Shown here: one piece after another, positions 1 through 10,098 of the stretch
Numbering within the stretch: position 1 is the stretch's first letter
How the letters are laid out: each line of letters begins with the position of its first letter
NCBI GenBank assembly: GCA_965644295.1
Contig: CBFFRP010000363.1
Span: 496,001-560,000, forward strand
DNA from: Paraphysomonas bandaiensis
Taxonomy: Eukaryota; Chrysophyceae
DNA: 64,000 bases
Direction of reading: 5' to 3'
The notes under the pieces: generated by a model
Told to the model about the DNA's origin: nothing
What the model saw: only the letters and a program-made list of their open reading frames with translations
The model's database searches: none
Position numbers and translations under genes: made by a program

Positions 1-3000
1 TGATTAACTATGCCAACGAGGCTCTACAGCTAATTTATAGCAAAGAGGTGTTGGTTGGTGAGCATGAGCTATTCGTAGAAGAAGGGTTACAGGAGGTGCA
101 CGTTGGTGATAGCTTCCGATCTAACGAGGGCTGCATTGAGTTGATTGGTGTTGGGAGCAAGAGTATCGTATCCTATCTGGACTCCGTATGTGTACGGGCA
201 GGGATCGAGGAAGAAGTCTTTACATCGTTGCTACATACCAATATTGTGGACAATCCTTTCTTTCCGCCCCCACGAACAGTTGAGAAGAAAGAAAAGTTTC
301 GCGTCAAGCATTATGCGAGAACTGTCACGTACACTGTGGGCACATTTATTTCTCGGAACATGGATGTTAGGCTTACCGAGCTAGATGAGCTACTGCTCTC
401 CAGCAGTCACAATGCTAAATGCGGCTTGTTTGGAGACATCGGGGGTAATATAATGCAAGGAAATAGCACACCTGGATCTGGCTATGAGTCTGACGACAAC
501 GGACCATCGACTCGAACTAGTAGGGTGAGCAGTATGTCTCGGGTTGACTCTATAAAACAAAAATTTACAGAAGATGACTCCCCAACCCGCCCTCTAAGCT
601 TATCCATCGAAGGGAATACACTGGGGCGAAACACGACACCTTCTGTTCCCGGTAAAAGGTCAGGGAAGGCGTATACAGTAGCCGGTTCGTTCGTGAAAAG
701 TATGTCGGAATTGACGAAGACACTATCCTCAACGAAGTGCTCTTTCATTCGATGTATTAAACCGAACGCCAGTATGACACCTGGAAAGTTTGAGAATCAG
801 TGTGTAGTGGACCAGCTGCGCTGCCTTGGTGTCGTTCAAACGTGTGAAGTGTTGCAAGCAGGGATGCCAACGAGAATAAAGATGACTGAACTCGAACAAA
901 TGTACAGACCGCTACTTCCAGACAAACTACAGCGTATACTGCGTAACATATCTGAACACGGCTTCGTACGTGCAGTTATGTGGGCGTTCCAGATCCCGTT
1001 GGACTCGTATAAAATTGGAAAAACGAGAGTATTTTTTCGAGTTGGAAAGATCGCATTGTTGAAGGAACTGACAGAGGTAGATATGAACTCGGACAGAGGA
1101 AAATGGCTTGCTGATAGATTAAGGAAATATGTCAGTCGATTGTGGTGGAGAAAGTCGCTAACTAAGTTATTTTGCGACAGTGCGTGGAAATCTCTTCTGC
1201 GCCATTGTCGAAATAGGAGGAATGCAGTAAGAACGATCGAGAATGCGTGGTGGACATTTGGTAACTCTGAGAAGAAGTGGCGACGGAAATATATTAGGCG
1301 TAAATGGCGAATAGCTATTCTAGCTGTCCGCTGTCAGAATCGCCTAATTAGTGACTATCACCTCATAAAGGAGGCCACTGCGATGAGGCTGTCGGCGGAA
1401 GCAGACGCAGAGGAGGCGATTAGGCGCATGGATGAAAAAGCGGCAGCAGAGGAGACTCCAGAAATGGATGACACAACGGTATCCACTGAGAAACCTGGGA
1501 GTGAAGATGGTGACATTTCTGATAACGAAGAAACTGCAAGTAGGGTCCGGTCAGAGAGTTTGTCCGCTGCAAAAATGCGGACTGAAATGCAAGCCCTTGT
1601 TGCCGCATCCAGTTTAGCGACTGTTAGTGTTTGTCTTTTCCGATGGACGAAGATAAAATTATTTGCCGCCTTTGAAACCTGGCTCTGTGTGCTTCCCAAG
1701 GACGTGCTGGAAAGACAGCAGCGGGTCAGACGCCTGTCATCGCAATCTGTGCACGGTGGGATGCGAAGGAGTATAGTAGCTAGAGATGACTCCTTGGATG
1801 ATGTTAGTTCACAGGACGATGGCATCGGGTGTGAGGAAACTGTATCTCTTGAGTCGGTGGGTGCAGGACCCACTGTGGATTCGACTTCCTCACAGCGCCA
1901 ATCCTCTAAAGTAGCTCACATGGTGATGAACAAGAAGGAAAGGGATCACAAGTCATTACAATCTCCGGCATTGAATAGACAGTTGTCAGCCTCGCCACTT
2001 GAGGGACAAGTACCCGATGGAAAGTGCTTTGAATGCGTGGAAAGAGCAGCGGCCGTGTGGTGCGGAGAGTGTACTCAAGATTATTGTAAACTGTGTTCTC
2101 AGTTTGTGCACGGTTGTTGCAAAATTATGAAATTTCACAACCCTGTAGCAATAGATAAAAAGCCTAGCCTTACGTCTCGTAATGTGAATTACACGACGGA
2201 ACGGACAGACTCGTTCACAGCAGTTCCATTCGAGTCTTCTCCACATCGACCTGTCACTACGTTGAATCGTAGTGAGGGCGAAAGCAATGTGGGCGATACA
2301 TCAGATGGAGGAATAGGGGCACATACGCGGCAACCGCGGAACAGTGACACAGATGCTGGTCCTAAGCGCAGGCGTAACAGTTTGGCAAAAAGTCAATCAA
2401 ACACGGAGTCTATGCCATTCAGTATGAGCATGACTCGAGGTGGAGGGGACGACACGAGCCACAAGGACCCTTGTGCCATTAAGTCATGCAACCGTGAAGC
2501 CTGTAAAGGGGTGTCCATTCGATTCTGTGAGGAGCACTATGAAGAGTTTAGGTCCAGCATGAAAGGCGGCGGGGGAGAGGGAGAAGAGAACGAGGCCAAG
2601 ACATTGCAGCAACAGGTAGCTTTGCTGAAGAAGCAATTACAAGAGTCAGGGCAACAACCTGTGGAATTCGTGGAGCTCTCTGTTGCACGTGAGCGTATGC
2701 AACAGGCTGTGCAGCGTTTGATGGGGGGAGAAGAGGCCGCAGAGAAAGATATAGAGCGATGGGACAAGGCAATTCGAATGAATCCAGAATATCAAAAAGA
2801 AATGGAGGAGAAAGCGAAGCAGTGGGAAATTGACCAGGCACCAAAGAATAGGGAATGCTTACTTAAAATGCGTGGCCTGATCCCACCTGATGTAACCTCT
2901 ACTACCAAATCAAAGATGGCGGAGGAGGGTGTGCCTAAGAGCATCGCAACTCGCATCTGGACGAAAAAGTGCTTGTGGGTCATAAACACCCATCCGGAGG

Positions 3001-4109
3001 ATACAAAGAAGGTCCATATCGCTGACTTGCAAACCAAGTACGGGAACCAGGGCCTTGATATTGTAGAGATGCGAGCAATTTGGGCCAATATGCCAGAAGA
3101 ATTTGATAATGATGGGGATGGCAAGAAAGCTCAGTGGCGTGCCCTTTTTCGCCAAAAGCTGGAGGAACTTACAGCAAAGGAGGCGAGTAATAGGCTATCT
3201 AATATGGAGAAACGTAACCCAGCGTACAAAGGGCATGATGACCTAGTAATATATGATCCCCACGTAGAAATTACTCGAGCTGCAGTGCAAAAGTCTACTG
3301 CATTTGATGCCACTGAAAAGCCGGAAATTAAGAGTACACTTGGAGAAGGTATCAAAGAGTTGAAAAAACAAATGGCGACGGTTGAGAAACCGCTACTTGA
3401 TGGCTCCTTGCTACATTTAGTGGGAGGATCGGGGGATGTGGAGGGGGGTAAAAAGGTATGGGTAGTACTTCTGCTTCAGAAAAAGGCCGTGCTTGTCTAT
3501 CCTAATCAGCACGTGGCAATGGAAGGAGAGGAGCCTAGTAGCGAGCTGACGATAACAACAGCCCACACAATTAAAACTGGACCCGGCAGTCGTACATTCT
3601 GTGTGATGGAGGGCGACAAAGAAATTAGAGCGTTTCAGTCTGATAAAAACAAGAGAGAAAAATGGGTAGCGGCTCTGGAGGAGATTGTGAAGCTCGTTAA
3701 CACTGCTCCCAAAATAGTGAAACCAAGCAAACCACCTCCTGCAGAACCTGCAGAACCTGCCCGACCAAAGCCCAGTTTCCTTGCTGGCATAACTGCAAAG
3801 CGTGGTGATGATGCCAGCAAGCCGGCCGAGAAGCCAAGTTTTTTATCTGCAATATCTGCTCGTAAGAAGGCTGGGACGGGAGATGCACCCCCAGAAAAGC
3901 CTAATTTTCTTGCGGCAATATCAAGCCGGAAAAAAGATGAAAACTCAGACACTACTGCTCAAAGCAAGCCTGCGAGCTTTTTAGACGCTATTGCCCAGAG
4001 GAAGCAAGACCCGCCGAGCACGGGAGCTTCGCAGCCAGATTCACCAGCTAAACCTGCTGCAGAGCAACCAAGACCAAAGTCTACGAGAATCAAAACAATG
4101 GATATATAG
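1..4109 (+). CDS. Myosin heavy chain, 3' part: motor C-terminus, neck, B-box-like zinc finger, PH domain, WH2-like repeats
   Basis: The frame is open from base 3, so the gene begins before the window. The first codons read INYANEALQ, matching the relay-helix region of myosin motors. The motor end is clear: FIRCIKPN near 745-768, then QLRCLGVVQTCEV, then YKIGKTRVFFRVGKIALL near 1005-1060. A basic Trp-rich neck follows (1090-1350) without clean IQ motifs. The tail has a B-box-like Cys/His cluster (2023-2150, starting CFECVERAAAVWC), a second Cys/His patch (2470-2550), a short coiled coil (2590-2680), a PH domain (about 3390-3700, ending in a KREKWVAALEEI helix) and four Lys-Pro-x-Phe-Leu-x-x-Ile-x-x-Arg-Lys repeats (3764-4005). 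The stop is TAG at 4107-4109. Myosins are actin-based ATPase motors; the PH domain suggests membrane lipid binding and the repeats may bind actin. The P-loop and switch regions lie outside the window. The family is certain; the class is not assigned. Confidence 0.93.
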   Translation, partial: INYANEALQLIYSKEVLVGEHELFVEEGLQEVHVGDSFRSNEGCIELIGVGSKSIVSYLDSVCVRAGIEEEVFTSLLHTNIVDNPFFPPPRTVEKKEKFRVKHYARTVTYTVGTFISRNMDVRLTELDELLLSSSHNAKCGLFGDIGGNIMQGNSTPGSGYESDDNGPSTRTSRVSSMSRVDSIKQKFTEDDSPTRPLSLSIEGNTLGRNTTPSVPGKRSGKAYTVAGSFVKSMSELTKTLSSTKCSFIRCIKPNASMTPGKFENQCVVDQLRCLGVVQTCEVLQAGMPTRIKMTELEQMYRPLLPDKLQRILRNISEHGFVRAVMWAFQIPLDSYKIGKTRVFFRVGKIALLKELTEVDMNSDRGKWLADRLRKYVSRLWWRKSLTKLFCDSAWKSLLRHCRNRRNAVRTIENAWWTFGNSEKKWRRKYIRRKWRIAILAVRCQNRLISDYHLIKEATAMRLSAEADAEEAIRRMDEKAAAEETPEMDDTTVSTEKPGSEDGDISDNEETASRVRSESLSAAKMRTEMQALVAASSLATVSVCLFRWTKIKLFAAFETWLCVLPKDVLERQQRVRRLSSQSVHGGMRRSIVARDDSLDDVSSQDDGIGCEETVSLESVGAGPTVDSTSSQRQSSKVAHMVMNKKERDHKSLQSPALNRQLSASPLEGQVPDGKCFECVERAAAVWCGECTQDYCKLCSQFVHGCCKIMKFHNPVAIDKKPSLTSRNVNYTTERTDSFTAVPFESSPHRPVTTLNRSEGESNVGDTSDGGIGAHTRQPRNSDTDAGPKRRRNSLAKSQSNTESMPFSMSMTRGGGDDTSHKDPCAIKSCNREACKGVSIRFCEEHYEEFRSSMKGGGGEGEENEAKTLQQQVALLKKQLQESGQQPVEFVELSVARERMQQAVQRLMGGEEAAEKDIERWDKAIRMNPEYQKEMEEKAKQWEIDQAPKNRECLLKMRGLIPPDVTSTTKSKMAEEGVPKSIATRIWTKKCLWVINTHPEDTKKVHIADLQTKYGNQGLDIVEMRAIWANMPEEFDNDGDGKKAQWRALFRQKLEELTAKEASNRLSNMEKRNPAYKGHDDLVIYDPHVEITRAAVQKSTAFDATEKPEIKSTLGEGIKELKKQMATVEKPLLDGSLLHLVGGSGDVEGGKKVWVVLLLQKKAVLVYPNQHVAMEGEEPSSELTITTAHTIKTGPGSRTFCVMEGDKEIRAFQSDKNKREKWVAALEEIVKLVNTAPKIVKPSKPPPAEPAEPARPKPSFLAGITAKRGDDASKPAEKPSFLSAISARKKAGTGDAPPEKPNFLAAISSRKKDENSDTTAQSKPASFLDAIAQRKQDPPSTGASQPDSPAKPAAEQPRPKSTRIKTMDI

Positions 4110-4863
4110 ACAATTAGAACATATCCTCAGATAGATAAGTAGGTTTAAGCGCATCTACCTGTCGTATACCAATCTGGTGAGAGTATAGGTGTAGTGTGAT
4201 GAAATCAACGACGGACCAGTAATTATCTGCTTGCTTTATCAGCATAAAATAATTCAGGAGGTTCTGCGTCCTTTACTTTAGTATGTGTGGATTGGTGATA
4301 ATTTTGCGAATAGGTTACATAGAATTTGACCTTGCCATTTCGTAGATACTCAGCAATTAGAAAACAGTATATGAAACTGATACCTCAATATTACGAGACG
4401 TAAGAATTCATGTGAACAGGGCTAGGGAAAATGATATTGCAATACTATTTTTAGATAGCGTTTCATCACTCTAATGTTTTCTTACCAAACAATACTCTTG
4501 CAATTTGATTATATTGTGAGCTACTTTAACAATCTATATTAATGGAATATTTGGTCCAGCTCTGATGTGAAGTATTAGTATACTCAAGCAACATGTTGAT
4601 ACCACTTCGAATTCTCTAATAAGAAATCGTCGAATATATTACTGTAGCAGAGTCCTTTCAAAAACAATGCTCAACTATTATCTAACTGACGCTCATACGT
4701 TTTAAAAAGTCTTTTCTCGACACCGTGACTCACAGTCATAACATTAAACATCACGGTCATCTAAGATACATATCGGCTTTGGTATTAACTTTTTGCTATT
4801 TCCAGTTAGATATAGTCGGCGCTCGGCGTTAATGCTCACAGCAACGTAACTGTGTTATATATA
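4110..4863. other. Intergenic, AT-rich
   Basis: This stretch follows the myosin stop. No open frame resembles a protein on either strand, and no RNA gene or clear repeat was seen. Confidence 0.6.
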
Positions 4864-5659
4864 TTTGAATAAGGACTACATATTTATATATTGTATTTAT
4901 CGCAAATTTAATATTAGGGGGAGCTTGATAAAAAGTACCATATTAAAACTGCCCCATTCCGAATGCGTGGCCACAGTGTAGGCTCGCTGGTACACCACAC
5001 ATAACATCGAGATTACGTGCTGATTCTACCACCCGCCTACCCATGTACCAACGTAGCTGACCGCATAGATCACGCGCAGATTCTGTTGCTGCCCCGCCCG
5101 TGTTCACACTTCGCTAAGATTACGCGGGATTTCCATAGCTGCACATGACCTATATATGTTGTATGTAGTTCGCGCAGATTCTAGTAGGACCATGTTTACC
5201 TTCCCATTACCTAACAAAGAACACCACACAATACTCTATCAAAGTTTGACATTAAATTATATGAAAAGAATTAACTTAACAACAGAAGTAAACTTTTACT
5301 CAATGCTGAGAATTATTAATTATAATCAATATCTCTTATCATTCACCAATTTCATGTTGTCTCTACTACCACTTATTTCTGGTACAATCTTACTTCGTCA
5401 CTATATTCCGTTTCACTACTATATGGATATCGTCATTCATTCTCACAATGCAATTAATACGAGTACAACTGTATACTACTGTAATTTAAATACCTTATAA
5501 CTACAGCTTTCAATTGCTCTCATATAGAGCAGGGCTCAACATACTCAGTATAGACCTAGCGTTGTATTGGTATGGCGCCTTCCCCCTTAAATGCGTGGGA
5601 TTGCTCGTAGCATATCTCATATAGGCTATACAAGTATTGCGTAGAGTGTAGATCTAGTG

Positions 5660-6356
5660 CTAAATATTACAAAGTTGCTATCTATACTTACAAGCGATTA
5701 TCAATTGTACTTCTGGCACGTGTACCAGAAATAATAGATGCAGAATCAACTGCACCTGTGTCTACCCACTCCTTAGTGGGTTCCTGAATATAAATCCACC
5801 TCGGAATACTGTCGCTTTTACTGGAGGGGATATGAGGCTTGTCCTGGTGGGCTACATTCAACATTCAATATTACGTACATTACATAAACAAGCATACAAA
5901 AGTTATACCAAATGCAAGCGAGAAGTTCTTGGAGCTCACTGACTTATCCTCCCTGTGGTAGCACATCTCTTCTAGTTGTTATAAACAAGATGATAGGAAC
6001 CCTCGTCATTGACAGCATGGCCTGTACACGCATCCTGGTGACAGTAACAGTTTCGTCACCAGGAGAACACGTGATAGAGGGGCTACCATCATTCTGATCT
6101 TGTAATGTCATGCCTGGTGCTCGTATTCATATATATATATGTCCACTATGTGGGCATCGCACACAAGATGCATCATGATCGCCTGCATACGTATTGGCAT
6201 CCTTCGTATATTTTTGTTCCAAGATGCCTCTAATATTGAGACAACAATTATGTGTATTCCAGCCGTATTTGAATTGCAGTAATATAGAGGATTTATGCTT
6301 CAATTTATTTCCGAAACATTGATACGTAGACAGATGCTGAAAAAAGACGCACGACT
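5660..6356. other. Non-coding stretch with a small hairpin
   Basis: This lies inside the inverted-repeat island. A perfect 9 bp stem pairs 6034-6042 (CCTGGTGAC) with 6055-6063. No convincing coding frame was seen. Confidence 0.5.
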
Positions 6357-7063
6357 GTATGTATGTATGTATGTATGTATGTATGTATGTATGTATGTAT
6401 GTATGTATGTATGTATGTATGTATGTATGTATGTATGTATGTATGTATGTATGTATGTATGTATGTATGTATGTATGTATGTATGTATGTATGTATGTAT
6501 GTATGTATGTATGTATGTATGTATGTATGTATGTATGTATGTATGTATGTATGTATGTATGTATGTATGTATGTATGTACACTGTATGTATGTATGTATG
6601 TATGTATGTATGTATGTATGTATGTATGTATGTATGTACACTGTATGTATGTATGTATGTATGTATGTATGTATGTATGTATGTATGTATGTATGTATGT
6701 ATGTATGTATGTATGTATGTATGTATGTATGTATGTATGTATGTATGTATGTATGTATGTATGTATGTATGTATGTATGTATGTATGTATGTATGTATGT
6801 ATGTATGTATGTATGTATGTATGTATGTATGTATGTATGTATGTATGTATGTATGTATGTATGTATGTATGTATGTATGTATGTATGTATGTATGTATGT
6901 ATGTATGTATGTATGTATGTATGTATGTATGTATGTATGTATGTATGTATGTATGTATGTATGTATGTATGTATGTATGTATGTATGTATGTATGTATGT
7001 ATGTATGTATGTATGTATGTATGTATGTATGTATGTATGTATGTATGTATGTATGTATGTATA
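6357..7063 (+). repeat. (GTAT)n microsatellite, 707 bp
   Basis: The tetranucleotide GTAT runs for about 707 bp. It is broken only twice, by ACAC-type interruptions near 6579-6584 and 6638-6643, each reading GTATGTACACTGTATG. The long frames inside it (repeats of Met-Tyr-Val-Cys or Ile-His-Thr-Tyr) are by-products. The tract lies 264 bp upstream of the gene at 7327 and reads GTAT on that gene's sense strand. Confidence 0.98.
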
Positions 7064-7326
7064 CCGTGTTGTAGGTTTCTATGTACAGTAGGTAGGTATA
7101 TAGGTACGAAGTTAGGTAGGTAGGTACAGCAGAAGGTAGCCACTGTATGATCTGGAGTGTCCAGTCACCAATTCGAGTGAACGCACTGTCCCTCATGCGT
7201 GTCGCTGTCACTCTGTTAGGATGACAGTATCGCCCATTTCCGTCTTGAATTATTGCATTCTGTACATCGCATTTTCTAATTTGCTGTCACGAAGTTACAC
7301 TCTTAGTCTGAACTGAAGCGAGTATT
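7064..7326. other. 5' flank of the tail-anchored protein gene
   Basis: The first 70 bases hold degenerate TAGG/GTAGGTA repeats that fade out of the microsatellite. The remainder is unique sequence leading to the ATG at 7327 and presumably holds the promoter, but no defined motif was found. Confidence 0.4.
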
Positions 7327-7887
7327 ATGAATCGGACTTATAGCTTTAAAGTTGGCGATGAACGATTTCAATTTTCAAATGTCGATGCTGTGAATGTTGT
7401 CGACTCTGGTATGGTTTTCCCATTATATCAATCTCTGAAGGACAATGAAATTAAACAATGTGATTTGGTATTCAACTACAAGTGCGATTCAGATAAATGC
7501 AACTTTGATACTTGTTTAGCACAAATGAGAGATTCGGCAGAATTGAAAGCAAGGGGGCTAAAAGATACATCAGTAATTGTCGCAGAAACTGTGAAAGACA
7601 ATCAACAGCTCTTTACAGCAAAGGAAGTTGGTGGGTTTGTACTACAATCAACTGGAAATAGTCAACTTTTTATTCGAAATGCCACATTTGATGCATGTTA
7701 CAACACACGAATTGGATTTCTTGATCTGACCGAAACACGCCGAAGGTTCATTCGTCAACACGAATTACAAAAGCTTAACTCCTGGAACAGTGGACAAATA
7801 ATGATTGGTGTTGTAAGTGGAGGTATTATTGGTGTGGGTGGAACACTGGCAGCATTAAAATTCTTTGCCAAATATGCTCCAAAATAA
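7327..7887 (+). CDS. Unidentified tail-anchored membrane protein, 186 aa
   Basis: A single uninterrupted frame starts at ATG and ends TAA. The family is not recognised. Residues 1 to about 150 look globular and soluble, with paired cysteines in the stretch CDSDKCNFDTC. The C-terminus (about 157-180) is one Gly-rich hydrophobic helix beginning QIMIGVVSGGIIGVGG, followed by a short Lys-bearing tail. There is no N-terminal signal. That layout is typical of tail-anchored proteins of mitochondria, peroxisomes or ER. The frame is clean and flanked by simple repeats within an inverted-repeat island, so it is either a real gene or cargo of an element. A poly(A) signal lies 141 bp after the stop. Confidence 0.7.
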   Translation: MNRTYSFKVGDERFQFSNVDAVNVVDSGMVFPLYQSLKDNEIKQCDLVFNYKCDSDKCNFDTCLAQMRDSAELKARGLKDTSVIVAETVKDNQQLFTAKEVGGFVLQSTGNSQLFIRNATFDACYNTRIGFLDLTETRRRFIRQHELQKLNSWNSGQIMIGVVSGGIIGVGGTLAALKFFAKYAPK

Positions 7888-8027
7888 TAAATCGTTGGTA
7901 ATCAGCACTCAGGCTCACACTTATAGTAATGTTTTTGTTTGTGATGAAATGTGAATAGTGCCCAATTCCAAGGGCGTGCCGTAGTAAAGTACTAGTGTTC
8001 ATTAAGCTAAGCAACGTATAGATTGTT

Positions 8028-8033
8028 AATAAA
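8028..8033 (+). terminator. AATAAA poly(A) signal
   Basis: This canonical hexamer lies 141 bp downstream of the stop at 7887 on the same strand. Assignment is by position and motif only. Confidence 0.4.
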
Positions 8034-9383
8034 ATCTCAGCGTATTTTTTGTATGTCGGCGCCAAGCAAGCTCTAGATCTACACTACACTTGCATATTGC
8101 ATAGCCTATATGAGATTAACTACGAGAAACAACGCGCATTTTAGGGGAGGAGGGGGGGGGCGGCCAATACCACGCTAGGCCTATACTGATTCATGTATTG
8201 TCAGGAGAAGATTCGCGAGTTCTTTGTTAGGTAATGGGAAGGTAAACATGGTCCTACTAGAATCTGCGCGAACTACATACAACATATATAGGTCATGTGC
8301 AGCTATGGAAATCCCGCGTAATCTTAGCGAAGTGTGAACACGGGCGGGGCAGCAACAGAACCTGCGCGTGATCTATGCGGTCAGCTACGTTGGTACACGG
8401 GTAGGCGGTGGTAGAATAAGCACATAATCTCGATGCTATGTGTGGTGTACCAGCGAGCCTACACTATGACCACGCATTCGGAATGGGGCAGTTTTAATAT
8501 GGTACTTTTTATCAAGCTTCTTTCTCCCTGATATTTAATTTGTGATGAAACCAATATATAAAGAAGTCCTTATTCAAACTCAACTTCTTAATCTATTGCG
8601 CTCAACTCTTTTTCTCTATAATTCATTGAGTATACACAGAATTTAAATAGAATTATTGAAATGTAGGTAAATTTCGTTGACGTATTTTGCTGTAGCTACT
8701 ACATACACATGCATGCGTTTGCTGCAAATTAACGACAAATCTTGATATATGCTAAATTTCACCTAATCTTATAGTTCATTACAGTACACCATCTAGTTCT
8801 CATTATTGCTTGCGCATGTAACAGAAAAGCAATAACTGTACCCCAATGAATGAACTGATTATTACTCAACAGACCAATAGTACTCCAGCTACACACTCTA
8901 CTACTCTAGTCTCTAGTACCAATACTTATTACCTGACACTAGCCGGGAGTCTCTGGAGCTTAAAGCCATTTCTGATACATTATTTCTCTTTTTACCACGA
9001 CTGAGAGCATTGCTCAGTAAGTCGAGCATATCCACTACCTCACCTGCATGGTCTTCTTTTTCCATTTCAAACACGGTTTCATGCTGTAAATCAGCACATG
9101 AATCAACGACGTACTCGGACTGAACTTTCACTGCGCATTTCAAATGCTTTTCTCCCCTCCAATACTAATAGGCATACTGCTTGCTTGCGTCGTCTTCAAT
9201 AACCTCGAGACATACACTCTCCGCTTTTCTACAGGTCACGGGAACCCACTTGTCACGCTCATTTTGTCGATAATGAGGCATAAACCTTCACAATAGCTCT
9301 CCCGCATAGTGATGAAGCTTGCAATACGAACTCACAGTTAATAATGGCACGATTCACAGTGTATTCGCTCTCTCAAATTCCTT

Positions 9384-9550
9384 CTGTGGGAATAAGTCGA
9401 TCCAGCGGAATATGTCGATCCAGCAAAAAAATCGACCTTTTTTCGTTATTTCTCTGAAATATATTCGTCAAAAAACAGCATGCATCAAAAAAACCTGGAT
9501 TTTTTTGCTGGATCGACATATTCTGCTGGATCTTATATTCCCACACACAG
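9384..9550. repeat. Imperfect long palindrome in macrosatellite unit 1
   Basis: Arms of about 60 bp, starting CTGTGGGAATAAG and ending with its near reverse complement, enclose a spacer of about 45 bp. GATCCAGC occurs twice in the left arm, and its complement recurs in the right arm. Copies lie at +1937, +3874 and +5811 bp. Confidence 0.85.
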
Positions 9551-10036
9551 AATTGTTGCCTTATTGGAATTCCAAGACATCACTATCTAAGTGCGTGGCA
9601 TTCGCTACTTCAAAATTGAAGTTGCGGTTTCTGCAGCACGACATCAAGATTTCAGCTGGATGATGGTATCTTGTTCCCTCAAACCATCCCTATCTGCTTC
9701 TTGGAGTTCCAAAACGCTGTTCACATACCAGTGCCTGCCCATACTTCAATGTTCTGTTCGACGTCACACTTTAGTCAGCCGCATTTGCGATTACTACACA
9801 ATCACAACTTCACTGCAATCAAGTCAGAGTTATCATCACGACTAAGATTCGTGTCCTCACAGTGAGTGTTGCCTGGAGTGACACTTCTTTATTGGCATGC
9901 TCCATTTCTGATTGGCTTCTGCGGTATATTTTTTTGGACAAGACGATGAAAAACGACGCTTTTGTTCTCGTTAGCGCGAAGGGCATCCCAGTAGAGCTCA
10001 TAGAACTCCCATCCATACACTCGTATCCAGAATATA

Positions 10037-10098
10037 CTCCAGAGCGCAAGTAAAACTCCCTTGCCTGACAATCCTGGAGTTTTACTTGCGCTCTGGAG
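10037..10098. repeat. Perfect 23 bp stem with 16 nt loop in macrosatellite unit 1
   Basis: Bases 10037-10059 are the exact reverse complement of 10076-10098. The stem begins CTCCAGAGCGCAAGTAAAAC. Copies lie at 11974-12035, 13911-13972 and 15848-15909. The loop sequence CTTGCCTGAC is repeated just downstream at about 10120-10129. Confidence 0.95.

Larger units (their letters stand above)
4864..8577. repeat. Island bounded by imperfect inverted repeats
   Basis: Bases 4864-5222 match the reverse complement of about 8219-8577. A second arm segment, 5539-5659, matches the reverse complement of 8072-8199. Shared anchors are TTTGAATAAGGAC at the outer ends and the GCACATGACCTATATATG block inside. 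The left arm carries about 315 extra bases (5224-5538) absent on the right. The arms differ by scattered substitutions, so the duplication is not recent. They enclose a GTAT microsatellite and one intact gene. This could be an old foldback transposon that captured a gene, or an inverted duplication. No target-site duplication was found. Confidence 0.8.

Noticed and set aside
5156-5500. ORF of 114 codons in the left inverted arm
   Set aside because: It starts at TTG, has low-complexity AT-rich composition, and half lies in the repeat arm where the right copy is not open.
6295-7143. Long open frames of Met-Tyr-Val-Cys or Ile-His-Thr-Tyr repeats on both strands
   Set aside because: They are direct translations of the GTAT microsatellite, whose 4-base period keeps frames open; the same holds for 44848-45847.
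8913-9143. Minus-strand ORF in each macrosatellite unit as a gene
   Set aside because: Only 76 codons, no recognised domain, and no evidence beyond copying with the unit.
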